Origin: Ruminococcus callidus
GTDB lineage: Bacteria > Bacillota > Clostridia > Oscillospirales > Ruminococcaceae
DNA: 21,099 bases
Assembly (NCBI RefSeq): GCF_020709055.1
Contig: NZ_JAJFCK010000041.1
Span: 1 to 21,099 of the forward strand
Reading direction: 5' to 3'
The position numbers were made by a program, and so were the translations under genes. The notes below the pieces were generated by a model that saw only the letters and a list, made by a program, of their open reading frames with translations, was not told the DNA's origin and ran no database searches. The first letter of the stretch is position 1; each line of letters opens with the position of its first letter. This document shows positions 1 to 6,939 of this stretch, piece after piece.

Positions 1-55
1 TCTGCAAAAAAATTTGCTCGAAAATCCGCATATATTTCCTATGAACACAAGCTCT
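1..55 (-). repeat. Terminal copy (first 55 bp) of the dispersed MITE-like repeat
   Basis: These 55 bases are the exact reverse complement of 21045-21099. The identity stops at base 56. Read on the minus strand from 55, the copy begins AGAGCTTG and aligns without gaps for about 30 bases, then with one indel, to the outer part of the complete element at 4176-4338. The sequence runs off the window edge, so only the outer part of this copy is seen. Confidence 0.85.
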
Positions 56-61
56 AAGTCG

Positions 62-853
62 CTATAGCGTCTGATAAGAACCTGTGTCCGTGATTTTTCC
101 AAAACGGATGCGGGCTTTTTTCATTTCTGCTGCCAGCTGGAGCCGGTGTGCCGGACTGCCAGCCGGAACGCCGGCTGCATCCATTAGATCAGCAAAAGAA
201 TCTGGCGGTGAAAAATCGCATACAGCGGTATCCTCAGAGAACAGCGGTAAGAATGCGCCACGGCAGGGAATGCCGATGTCGTAGTTGCGGAGCAAACCGA
301 TCTTTCCGGCGAGCAGTCCCAGAATGTGCCCGTATTTGAGCGTGCCGATGGAAACAGTGCAGTCGGAGCGGACGCAAACTCCCTCTCCGGTGTCGCCGTT
401 CATACCGCTGTTGATGTCCACGCTGAGCACATATGCCGGAGATGCGTTGATCTGCTCCACAAGATTCCGCATGGCGGGACGCAGCTCCCCGTGGAATCCG
501 GTGCCCAGCAGGCAGTCCACAATGATATCTGACTGCTGGAAGTCAGCTTCTGTGACGATAGGAATCCCCTCTGCCTGACAGTGCTGGAAAAAGTATGCGC
601 CGTCCGGTGAAAATTTTTCGCTGGTGCAGACGATACGGCAGGGGATGCTGTGCCGGTGCAGCAGCAGCGCCAGTACGTAGCCATCGCCGGCGTTGTTGCC
701 GCTTCCGGCGACGATGTCAATGTTGCCGTGCCAGTCGCAGCTGCGGAACAGCCCCAGCCCGGCACGATACATCAGCGTTTTACTCTCTGTGCCGCTGGCA
801 ATTTCGGCGGCATCGCTGTCACGCATGGTGGCAACGGAGATTAGTTTTTCCAT
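62..853 (-). CDS. nnrE: NAD(P)H-hydrate epimerase (YjeF N-terminal domain protein)
   Basis: This 263-aa protein should epimerise the R and S forms of NAD(P)H hydrate, the first step of repairing hydrated nicotinamide cofactors in the cytosol. A Rossmann-like YjeF_N domain covers about residues 10-205. It carries the glycine-rich AGSGNNAGDGYVLA motif, VDCLLGTG, and VDINSG, where the family usually has DxPSG. The ATP-dependent dehydratase half found in bifunctional Nnr proteins is absent. A tail of about 55 residues has no recognised domain. The ATG at 853 has an AGGAGGT site just upstream. The gene starts 12 bp after the stop of the upstream membrane-protein gene, so the two are probably co-transcribed. 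Its stop lies six bases from the repeat at the window edge, so part of the C-terminal tail could be recently altered. Family assignment is firm. Single-domain status is read directly. Confidence 0.85.
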   Translation of the reverse strand: MEKLISVATMRDSDAAEIASGTESKTLMYRAGLGLFRSCDWHGNIDIVAGSGNNAGDGYVLALLLHRHSIPCRIVCTSEKFSPDGAYFFQHCQAEGIPIVTEADFQQSDIIVDCLLGTGFHGELRPAMRNLVEQINASPAYVLSVDINSGMNGDTGEGVCVRSDCTVSIGTLKYGHILGLLAGKIGLLRNYDIGIPCRGAFLPLFSEDTAVCDFSPPDSFADLMDAAGVPAGSPAHRLQLAAEMKKARIRFGKITDTGSYQTL

Positions 854-865
854 ATGCAGTACCTC

Positions 866-1555
866 CTATAATTGTTGGGATTTGATATGATGATGCGTGA
901 AGAACTCCCGGAATTTCTCGAAGCTGCTCTTGCGGGGGCTGATGAGATAAGGCGATTCGCCTACGGTAAATAGATACGGCTCCTGCAAGGAGGGAAGATA
1001 TGCGGTATAATATTGAATGGATGGCGACTTGACAGAGGGAAAAACGCTAAAGTCGCTGCCATAGGCATCGGAAACTGCGACCGGTGTTTTTGAGAACAGG
1101 CGGATCACTACGTAATAGGCACCCGCTTTTTGAGATGGTATCAGAGTGACACTGACGATAGAACCCCTTTCGTAATTCTCGAAAGTGGCAGATGAGGTCT
1201 GTACGGGGAGCGCATCTGCACGGTAACGATCACCGGATACGGACAGGCGCAGCACCGAATTGCTGTTTCCAGAGGAAATCGCCACGACCTCATTTTCGCC
1301 GGAAATGCTTCCGATGTAATCGCCACGTCCCAGATATTGGAACGCCGACTCCGGCGAAGCGTACCGAAGCACGAGATTCTCCAGATTTGGCGTATGTCTG
1401 GCACCGAGAAGCGAGAACAACACGATGAGAATGCTCAGCAAGACTTTCTCAAAACGCCGCTGGCTTTGTAGGGGCTTTCGCAAAAATAACAGAAAGATGA
1501 GGAGAAACAGAAGCAGCAGGAGGGCGGAATGGATACAGATAGCAATCAAATTCAC
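866..1555 (-). CDS. Unrecognised membrane-anchored protein with two N-terminal helices
   Basis: I do not recognise this family. From the chosen start the product is 229 aa. It has a very hydrophobic helix at about residues 10-25 (rich in Leu and Phe), a short basic loop (RKPLQSQRRFEK), and a second helix at about 37-50. A region of about 175 residues follows, rich in Ser, Tyr and Val, probably a beta-type extracytoplasmic domain. An ATG at 1651 is possible in frame, but it would put the xylB terminator hairpin (1569-1602) inside the coding region. The GTG at 1555 has AAAGGAG immediately upstream and begins right before the first helix, so GTG is preferred. No promoter is evident between the hairpin and the gene, suggesting read-through from xylB. 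It is followed after 12 bp by the NAD(P)H-hydrate epimerase gene. Confidence 0.6.
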   Translation of the reverse strand: MNLIAICIHSALLLLLFLLIFLLFLRKPLQSQRRFEKVLLSILIVLFSLLGARHTPNLENLVLRYASPESAFQYLGRGDYIGSISGENEVVAISSGNSNSVLRLSVSGDRYRADALPVQTSSATFENYERGSIVSVTLIPSQKAGAYYVVIRLFSKTPVAVSDAYGSDFSVFPSVKSPSIQYYTAYLPSLQEPYLFTVGESPYLISPRKSSFEKFREFFTHHHIKSQQL

Positions 1556-1568
1556 AGACTCCTTTCCA

Positions 1569-1602
1569 AAAGCGGCAACGCTGCCGGGAGCGCTGCCGCT
1601 TT
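1569..1602 (-). terminator. Intrinsic terminator or attenuator after xylB
   Basis: A 14-bp stem with one mismatch pairs 1569-1582 with 1589-1602 (AAAGCGGCA arms) around a 6-nt loop. On the minus strand it is followed by only four T residues and then the ribosome site of the next gene. It lies 24 bp after the xylB stop. The short T tract suggests partial termination. Confidence 0.6.
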
Positions 1603-1625
1603 GTTTTTTGGGGGGATGATTGGTG

Positions 1626-3152
1626 TTACTGCAAGCCGGCCAGTGTGGCAAACTGTTCTTTCAGCGCCGGATAGATGTTCCGGTACAGCTGATAGTAGGA
1701 CTCGTACAACGGCACATTTTCCGCCTGCGGATTCTGTGTCTTGTCGGTCTTGACAATGGCATCGCATGCCTCCGGCACGCTGCTGTAGATGCCTGCGCCA
1801 ACCGAAGCCAGAATTGCCACGCCCAGCGACGGACCTTCCTTGGAGGCAACAGTCTTGACCGGACAATTGTACAGGTCTGCCAGCATGCTCCGCCACAGGG
1901 GAGAAGTTCCGCCGCCGCCGCAAGCCATCATGTCGTCTACGGAGATGCCCATCTCACGGAACACTTCGACGCAGTCCCGCAGAGAGTAGGTCACGCCCTC
2001 CAGTACAGCACGGAGCATGTCCCGCTTGGTGTGCATTGCGGACAGTCCGAAGAATACGCCACGGGCGTTGGGATCGAGGTGCGGTGTGCGCTCTCCCATG
2101 AGGTACGGCAGATACAGCAGGCGGTTTGCGCCGACCGGCACCTGTGCAGCTTCCTTGTCCATGAGGTAGTAGGTGTCCACATCCATCAGTGCAGCGGTCT
2201 GCTTTTCTGCAGCACAGAAATTGTCCCGGAACCACTTCAGCGAAAGACCGGCACCTTGTGTCACGCCCATGACGTGCCAGCTGTTGGGGACAGCTGCACA
2301 GCAGGTGTGGACTCTGCCCTTGCTGTCCATTGCCATGGCAGAAGTGTGTGCAAAGACCACGCCGGAGGTGCCGATGGTGGTGAATGCCTTGCCGTCCCTG
2401 ACGACACCGGTTCCCACGGCAGCAGCTGCATTATCGCCGGCACCGCCGACAACAACTGTTCCCTCGCACAGTCCCAGTGTTTCCGCCATGTCACGGGTCA
2501 GCGTTCCGGTAACTTCGCAGGATTCATATACCTTGCCCAGCAGGCTCTTGTCGATTTGCAGCAGGTGCAGCAACTCATCAGACCAGCAGCGGTGCGCCAC
2601 ATCCAGCAGCTGCATGCCGGAGGCATCAGAAACCTCGGTGGCATACTCGCCGGTGAGAATCAAGCGCAGATAGTCCTTCGGCAGCAGAATGTGACGGCAC
2701 TTCTCGTAGACCTCCGGTTCGTTGTTCCGGACCCACAGAATCTTTGCAGCTGTCCATCCGGTCAGTGCCGGATTTGCGGTGATTTCCATGAGTTTCTCCT
2801 GACCGGCCGTGCGGTTCATCTCGTCCACTTCCGCAGCTGTCCGCTGGTCGCACCAGATGATGGAGTTCCGCAGCACCTGATTGTCCTTGTCCAGCATGAC
2901 CAGACCGTGCATCTGTCCGGAGATGCCGATGCCTTTGATTTCCTCTTTCGCAGCACCGCCCTTTGCGACTACTGCCTGAATGGTCTGGATCATGGCATTT
3001 TTCCAGTCTGCCGGATCTTGTTCTGCATAGCCGTTTTTCGGCTGATACATGGGATATTCCACAGTGGCACTTGCCATGACAGTGCCATCCTCCCGGAATA
3101 ATACGGTTTTGGTACCGCTGGTACCGCAGTCCACGCCAATTACATAAGCCAT
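1626..3152 (-). CDS. xylB: Xylulokinase
   Basis: This 508-aa FGGY-family sugar kinase should phosphorylate D-xylulose with ATP to xylulose-5-phosphate, feeding xylose carbon into the pentose phosphate pathway. The N-terminal phosphate-binding motif VDCGTSGTK begins at residue 7. SGQMHG at 78-83 is the substrate-binding segment typical of xylulokinases. GGAGDNAAAAVGTG contains the predicted catalytic base D240. An adenosine-binding ACGGGGTSPLWRSM segment lies in the second half. The length is that of full XylB proteins. The ATG is preceded by AAAGGAAG, and a consensus promoter lies upstream (3201-3229). No xylose isomerase or xylose transporter is next to it. The downstream membrane-protein and epimerase genes look unrelated in function. 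Confidence 0.93.
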   Translation of the reverse strand: MAYVIGVDCGTSGTKTVLFREDGTVMASATVEYPMYQPKNGYAEQDPADWKNAMIQTIQAVVAKGGAAKEEIKGIGISGQMHGLVMLDKDNQVLRNSIIWCDQRTAAEVDEMNRTAGQEKLMEITANPALTGWTAAKILWVRNNEPEVYEKCRHILLPKDYLRLILTGEYATEVSDASGMQLLDVAHRCWSDELLHLLQIDKSLLGKVYESCEVTGTLTRDMAETLGLCEGTVVVGGAGDNAAAAVGTGVVRDGKAFTTIGTSGVVFAHTSAMAMDSKGRVHTCCAAVPNSWHVMGVTQGAGLSLKWFRDNFCAAEKQTAALMDVDTYYLMDKEAAQVPVGANRLLYLPYLMGERTPHLDPNARGVFFGLSAMHTKRDMLRAVLEGVTYSLRDCVEVFREMGISVDDMMACGGGGTSPLWRSMLADLYNCPVKTVASKEGPSLGVAILASVGAGIYSSVPEACDAIVKTDKTQNPQAENVPLYESYYQLYRNIYPALKEQFATLAGLQ

Positions 3153-3200
3153 AGTTGTTGCTTCCTTTCCACGCTGCCAACGCAGCTTCGATTTTGTTTT

Positions 3201-3229
3201 ATTTTATCAAAAAAGTGCGGAAATGTCAA
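3201..3229 (-). promoter_or_regulatory. Sigma-A promoter of xylB
   Basis: On the minus strand, TTGACA (3229-3224) and TAAAAT (3206-3201) are separated by exactly 17 bp, with the xylB ATG about 50 bp downstream. No clear operator palindrome was seen next to it. Confidence 0.8.
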
Positions 3230-3262
3230 GCCGAAATTGTGCGAAATCCCGTCAAAATCGAA

Positions 3263-4129
3263 TTAGTTTCCGTTTCCGCTTTCTGTTGTGCCGGTGTTGC
3301 CCTGATCCGGAATTGTGACGAGAATGCCGGAGTCGGAGGATACCACATTGGGATACTTGCCGTCCCACTTTTCGATCTGCTGATAGCGGAGTACGCCATC
3401 GCTCAGGGAGGCATTGATCTTCTCGTTTGCCGCAGCTTCCGCCTCTGCCTTTTTTAGAGTCGCTTCTGCCTCAGCCTCTGCGGCGATGACCTTTTGCTTG
3501 GCGGCAGCCTCTGCCTCAATGATCTGCTGTTCCTTTTCAGTTTCTGCCCGCAGCTTGTTCTGCTCTGCCACCTGCTTCTGCTCAATAGCTGCGTTGAACT
3601 CCTCGGAAAAGTCGAAGTTGATGATGTTGAACTTGTCGATCAGAATGCCGTATTCCGACACCTTGTCCGAGAGTGCCTGCCCGATCTCATCGCCCACGGC
3701 GGAGCGCTTGGTAATCATTTCCTCTGCGGTATACTGTGCCGTTACTGCCTTGACAGATTCCTGAATGGCAGGCTGCAGCACCGTGTCCGCATACTGTTCG
3801 CCGATGTTCTGGTAGATGTCGGAGGCGGCGTCCTTGGTGATATGGAAGTTGATGGCGACGGAGCTGGAAACCGTCTGTAAATCCTTGGAAACGCTGTTGG
3901 ATGCCACCTCGGTCTTCTGAATCTTGTTGTTCATCAGAATGATCTGCTGGACAAAGGGCATCTTGAAGTGCAGCCCCTCGTCCAATGCCGTTTTCTGCAC
4001 ACGTCCCATGGTCACCACAACACCGGAGTGTCCGGCAGGGACAACAGTCGTAGCGCTGATGCCCAGTGCCAGCAGTGCCACAACGACAACACCGGCGATG
4101 ATGCCGGCTCTTGCTTTCTTGTTTTTCAT
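3263..4129 (-). CDS. SPFH/prohibitin-family membrane protein
   Basis: The 288-aa product has a short basic N-terminus (KNKKAR), one membrane helix at about residues 8-27, and then an SPFH/band-7 domain starting PAGHSGVVVTMGRV. SPFH proteins assemble into membrane-bound rings or cages and organise membrane microdomains or protect proteins from proteolysis. After the domain comes a long Ala/Glu/Lys-rich helix (about 175-240) ending near NASL, typical of the coiled-coil section of prohibitins. The C-terminal tail ends in a Gly/Asn/Thr-rich segment. The ATG at 4129 is preceded by GAGGAA. The repeat at 4176-4338 sits directly upstream, so expression may depend on the promoter at 4402-4430 reading through a hairpin and the repeat. 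A partner NfeD-type gene is not seen. Confidence 0.87.
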   Translation of the reverse strand: MKNKKARAGIIAGVVVVALLALGISATTVVPAGHSGVVVTMGRVQKTALDEGLHFKMPFVQQIILMNNKIQKTEVASNSVSKDLQTVSSSVAINFHITKDAASDIYQNIGEQYADTVLQPAIQESVKAVTAQYTAEEMITKRSAVGDEIGQALSDKVSEYGILIDKFNIINFDFSEEFNAAIEQKQVAEQNKLRAETEKEQQIIEAEAAAKQKVIAAEAEAEATLKKAEAEAAANEKINASLSDGVLRYQQIEKWDGKYPNVVSSDSGILVTIPDQGNTGTTESGNGN

Positions 4130-4175
4130 ACGTATTCCTCATTTCAAAATGTCTGGCGGAAAATTCCGCAATTTT

Positions 4176-4338
4176 AGAACCTGGCTTCACAAGAAATATA
4201 TGTGGATTTTCGAGCATAATTTTGTTGCAGACAAGGCAAAAATGCGCAGGCGGGCTGTCGCCCGGCAAGTATTTTTTACGCAGGATGCAGCAAAATTTGC
4301 CGAAAAGACACGTGTATACGCTTGTGAAGACAGGTTCT
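4176..4338. mobile_element. MITE-like non-coding repeat, complete copy
   Basis: This 163-bp element has 18-bp terminal inverted repeats matching at 17 of 18 positions (4176-4193 and 4321-4338; AGAACCTG...CAGGTTCT). TTA sits immediately outside both GAACC ends, a possible 3-bp target duplication. A small GC hairpin lies near the centre (CGGGC 4251-4255 with GCCCG 4260-4264). No credible protein is encoded. The outer 55 bp are homologous to both ends of the window, so at least three copies are represented. It lies between the SPFH gene and the azlCD operon. It would need a transposase supplied elsewhere. Confidence 0.75.
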
Positions 4339-4339
4339 T

Positions 4340-4391
4340 AAAAAAAGCGCCTGTTTCGGATTCTGTGAACGACAGAAACTGCGGAACAGGC
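4340..4391 (-). terminator. Intrinsic terminator downstream of azlD
   Basis: On the minus strand a stem pairs 4391-4385 (GCCTGTT) with 4355-4349, with a further CCG pairing and an inner TTCTGT/ACAGAA helix (4377-4372 with 4366-4361) closed by a 5-nt loop. Seven T residues follow (4346-4340). It would end azlCD transcripts, but it also lies only a few bases downstream of the start expected from the promoter at 4402-4430. Confidence 0.75.
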
Positions 4392-4401
4392 ACTTCACTT
4401 T

Positions 4402-4430
4402 AGTATACCATAAATTTGTCGATTTGTCAA
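4402..4430 (-). promoter_or_regulatory. Sigma-A promoter with extended -10, aimed at the terminator and the SPFH gene
   Basis: Minus strand TTGACA (4430-4425) and TATACT (4407-4402) have a 17-bp spacer ending TGG, an extended -10. It overlaps the last codons of azlD. The predicted start near 4395 is directly followed by the hairpin terminator (4391-4340), so transcripts would be about 55 nt unless the terminator is read through toward the SPFH gene at 4129. Confidence 0.7.
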
Positions 4431-4735
4431 ATGATGCTGCACAAAAAGTCGGTGACCAGCGCCGAGGCAGAGGCAGCGAGTGCAACTACGATCAGGGGGA
4501 GATTTCGATACGCCAGAATCACTGCAATTGCCGTGCCGATGACGGCAGAGAGCAGACTTCCGGTGGAGTAGAAGATGGCTGGAATCGTCATGGCGCTGAG
4601 TACGGTATAGGGAATATAATAGAGGAAGCTGCGCAGAAACGGAGAGCGAATCTTTTTCCGGAAGATGGTGAGGGGCAGCATGCGGATGAGATAGGTGACC
4701 ACCGCCATCACTGCAATATAGATGACGATACTCAC
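4427..4735 (-). CDS. azlD: Branched-chain amino acid transport subunit AzlD
   Basis: This 102-aa, highly hydrophobic protein has three to four membrane helices. It matches the small AzlD subunit that works with AzlC to export branched-chain amino acids or analogues. The family signature region YLIRMLPLTIFRKKI is present near the N-terminus. The GTG start at 4735 overlaps the azlC stop in a GTGA arrangement, which implies translational coupling, and AGGAGG lies 10 bp upstream. A longer frame starting at 4867 is open, but its extra sequence is Arg/Cys-rich and lies inside azlC, so it is rejected. Length is normal for AzlD. Confidence 0.85.
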   Translation of the reverse strand: MSIVIYIAVMAVVTYLIRMLPLTIFRKKIRSPFLRSFLYYIPYTVLSAMTIPAIFYSTGSLLSAVIGTAIAVILAYRNLPLIVVALAASASALVTDFLCSII

Positions 4736-5439
4736 GTGGCACTTGCCTCCTGTTCTTCCGGAACGGGAAACAGCAGCGCTCCCGCTGCTGCAGCGGCGAC
4801 AGCGCAGATGATAACGGCAAATCCGCTGGATACCGCGGGGAATCCATAGCGGAACAAAACGCTGCATCCGGCGGCGAGCAGCGCCGCCAGCAGAATCCCC
4901 TTGCTCTTTTTCGCAGCGGGGAGGACGATTGCCAGGAACATGGCATAGAGCACAATTCCCATGGCGTTGGTAATCAGTTCCGGCAGAATCTGTCCTGCCG
5001 CTGCGCCGAGCACTGTGCCCAGCGTCCAGCCAAAAAAGGCGATGACGATCAGACCGGCGAGGTAGGCGGCGGAGATCAAACCCGGCTGCGCTGAGGCAAC
5101 GGCGAAGATTTCATCGGTGATGCCGTAGGCGGTCAGAAGCCGCTGAGGTGTGCGGAACGAGCTGTCTAGTTTCTGCGAGAGGGAGATGCCCATGAGGGCG
5201 TAGCGGATGTTGATGACCAGCTGGGTCAGTGCCATTTCCAGATAGCTGCCGCCGGCGGCGATGACTGCAACGCCTGCGACCTGTCCGGCGGAGGTGAGAT
5301 TGGTGACGGAAATGCTGATGGCTGCCAGGACGGAGAGTCCGGAGCGGATTGCCAGAATTCCGAATCCGAAGGAAACCGGCAGATAGCCCAGCGCAATGGG
5401 GATGCCGTCGTAGATGCCTTTGACGAATGGTGATTTCAA
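4732..5439 (-). CDS. azlC: Branched-chain amino acid permease AzlC
   Basis: The 235-aa product begins LKSPFVKGIYDGIPIALGYLP, the usual AzlC/YgaZ N-terminus, and contains about six or seven hydrophobic helices. AzlC is the larger subunit of an inner-membrane exporter of branched-chain amino acids. No ATG is available at the right place. The TTG at 5439 has AAAGGA 10 bp upstream and gives a length normal for the family. A more distal TTG at 5520 is part of the -35 box of a well-formed promoter, so it cannot be the start. Its stop overlaps azlD. No Lrp-type regulator gene, which accompanies azlCD in Bacillus, is adjacent. Confidence 0.87.
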   Translation of the reverse strand: MKSPFVKGIYDGIPIALGYLPVSFGFGILAIRSGLSVLAAISISVTNLTSAGQVAGVAVIAAGGSYLEMALTQLVINIRYALMGISLSQKLDSSFRTPQRLLTAYGITDEIFAVASAQPGLISAAYLAGLIVIAFFGWTLGTVLGAAAGQILPELITNAMGIVLYAMFLAIVLPAAKKSKGILLAALLAAGCSVLFRYGFPAVSSGFAVIICAVAAAAAGALLFPVPEEQEASAT

Positions 5440-5491
5440 TGTAAGAACGTCCTTTCCCGGCGCAGAAGCTGCACCGATGTCATATCGACTT

Positions 5492-5520
5492 ATTCTACCA
5501 CATTTTCCGAAAAAAAGCAA
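5492..5520 (-). promoter_or_regulatory. Sigma-A promoter of azlCD
   Basis: Minus strand TTGCTT (5520-5515) and TAGAAT (5497-5492) have a 17-bp spacer. The expected start is near 5485, giving a leader of about 45 nt before the TTG start of azlC. Confidence 0.65.
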
Positions 5521-5557
5521 ATCGGAATTTCCGATTGCCGAAGCACTGGAAATTCCG
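5508..5557 (-). terminator. UUCG-capped hairpin, likely terminator of the sensor-like gene
   Basis: On the minus strand, perfect 10-bp arms CGGAATTTCC (5557-5548) and GGAAATTCCG (5532-5523) enclose an inner TGC-TTCG-GCA stem-loop, a C(UUCG)G tetraloop. ATTTGC and a run of seven T residues follow. It lies about 36 bp after the stop of the gene at 5593-6678. The T tract overlaps the azlC -35 region, so an operator role cannot be excluded. Confidence 0.6.
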
Positions 5558-5592
5558 AGAAGACGTGTCTTTTATTTGGATGGGAATACACT

Positions 5593-6678
5593 CTAATAAA
5601 AGCGGTATTCTGAAATATCTGCCAGCATGATTTCATAGAGCGAATCCTCGTCGCTTCGAAACCGCCGGACACCGCTTTGTAAGAACAGCGGTGCGGTTTC
5701 GTCGCAGAGCGGAATGCGCAGAACCGCCATCTTCTTCTGCTCTCGCTCCGCCGAGAGCAGCGTCGCCTGATAGCAGCGGCAGAAGTGGCGGATGATGACC
5801 TCCTCCTGGGAGAGCAGGTGCGTGTGGTAGAGCAGTACTGCGGGACTGTGGCGGGAGCGTGTTTCGTCGATTCCGCTGGATTCTGCGGAGAATGTGAGTT
5901 CTGCATAGCCGTCTGCTTTTTTTGCAGCGATGCGAATTAAAGTTGTGTCGCTGTATTGCCGCTTGATCTGCAAAATCAGACAGAGCAGACAGAGCAAAAG
6001 CCGCTGCGGATTGACGGAAATCGCCAGCTGCGATTCGCTTTCTCCTTGGATCCGCAGCGTTCGGCCGAGTATTTTTCGACACGATTCGACAAAATTCGAC
6101 ATTTCACGGTCAAGAAAAAAAGGTGATCCGGAAATATCCTTTTTTTGGCAATACTGCATCTGCTCTGCGAGGAGAACTGTGGGGCGGATAAGACGGCAGC
6201 AATTCCCTTTAATAATGTTCAGCTGTTGCATCTGTTCCTCCAAGAGTGTGCGGGGACAGGCATCGCTTTGTTCTTCAATGGCGCAGTAAAGTGCGGCAAC
6301 CGCATTGGAGATTCCAAAAATCTGACTGCGCATTGCCGCAAGACGATTTTCCATATCGTTGCACCACTCCTGATTCTCCATGGATAGATCCGTATAGGGC
6401 AGCGCATCAATTCGAACCAGAAAAAGGGGAGTGCCGTCTGTGAGATTCCTGTCGCAGTGGACTCGGTAGAGTTCCCCGATGTGACAGATTGTTGAAGTTC
6501 TGGAAGAAGTTTTATCATTTTGAGAAAAAGGAAAGAAAGAGCCGAAGTCGGTGATGTTCTGAAGCATCGGGCATGGGCGGTTCTGCCAGAGCAGTTCCCA
6601 TTGGCCGGAAAATGCCATGACATAGTCCGATGCCTGCTGATACCATTGTGCAATCCACTTGAGTTGCGTCTGCTGCAT
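5593..6678 (-). CDS. Degenerate sensor histidine kinase-like protein
   Basis: The 361-aa product is soluble, with no convincing membrane helix. Residues 1-105 resemble a PAS-like sensor. Residues 106-180 (NDMENRLAAMRSQIFGISNAV, then a second amphipathic helix with LEEQMQQLNIIKG) look like the two-helix dimerisation domain of a histidine kinase, but the phospho-acceptor His is missing. Residues 190-345 resemble a HATPase domain, yet the N-box (RLLLCLLCLILQIKRQ) lacks its Asn and no DxGxG box is evident. This suggests a catalytically inactive or highly diverged member. No response regulator is adjacent. The ATG is preceded by AGGAGGG at good spacing, and its promoter is divergent from that of the GAPDH gene. 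The domain reading is by eye and needs a profile search. Confidence 0.55.
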   Translation of the reverse strand: MQQTQLKWIAQWYQQASDYVMAFSGQWELLWQNRPCPMLQNITDFGSFFPFSQNDKTSSRTSTICHIGELYRVHCDRNLTDGTPLFLVRIDALPYTDLSMENQEWCNDMENRLAAMRSQIFGISNAVAALYCAIEEQSDACPRTLLEEQMQQLNIIKGNCCRLIRPTVLLAEQMQYCQKKDISGSPFFLDREMSNFVESCRKILGRTLRIQGESESQLAISVNPQRLLLCLLCLILQIKRQYSDTTLIRIAAKKADGYAELTFSAESSGIDETRSRHSPAVLLYHTHLLSQEEVIIRHFCRCYQATLLSAEREQKKMAVLRIPLCDETAPLFLQSGVRRFRSDEDSLYEIMLADISEYRFY

Positions 6679-6719
6679 ATCTTTTCCCTCCTGTCTATCT
6701 GTTTCTATTCTATGCTTTT

Positions 6720-6748
6720 ATTATACTACATATTTAGAAAAATGAAAA
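6720..6748 (-). promoter_or_regulatory. Promoter of the sensor-like gene
   Basis: Minus strand TATAAT (6725-6720) is a perfect -10. The -35 at 17 bp is a weak TTTTCA (6748-6743). The region 6749-6880 between this and the GAPDH promoter is A/T-rich and shows no other clear feature. Confidence 0.5.
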
Positions 6749-6880
6749 TAAAAAAAACGATGTTTTTGTTTGATTTTTTGGATTTGTGGAAAATGCACAA
6801 ATAGAGCGGTCTGCTTTCGCCGGAATCATAGAAAAATATAGAACTTGCTTAAAACCACCCCGCTTTTTTTCAGAAAGTGC

Positions 6881-6909
6881 TTGAATTTCTTCCGGAAATG
6901 GTGTACAAT
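6881..6909 (+). promoter_or_regulatory. Sigma-A promoter of the GAPDH gene
   Basis: TTGAAT (6881-6886), a 17-bp spacer and TACAAT (6904-6909) lie about 30 bp before the start codon. AGGAGG is in the short leader. Confidence 0.75.
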
Positions 6910-6939
6910 AGAAATATAAAAATTTAGGAGGTAATTCCA

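Noticed and set aside
1620..3101. A 493-codon frame antisense to xylB
   Set aside because: Same cause. The product is His/Cys/Val-rich with no domain, while the opposite strand is a clear xylulokinase.
5437..5520. An N-terminal extension of AzlC starting at the TTG at 5520
   Set aside because: That TTG is the start of the -35 box of a well-spaced promoter, and the extra residues do not resemble AzlC proteins.
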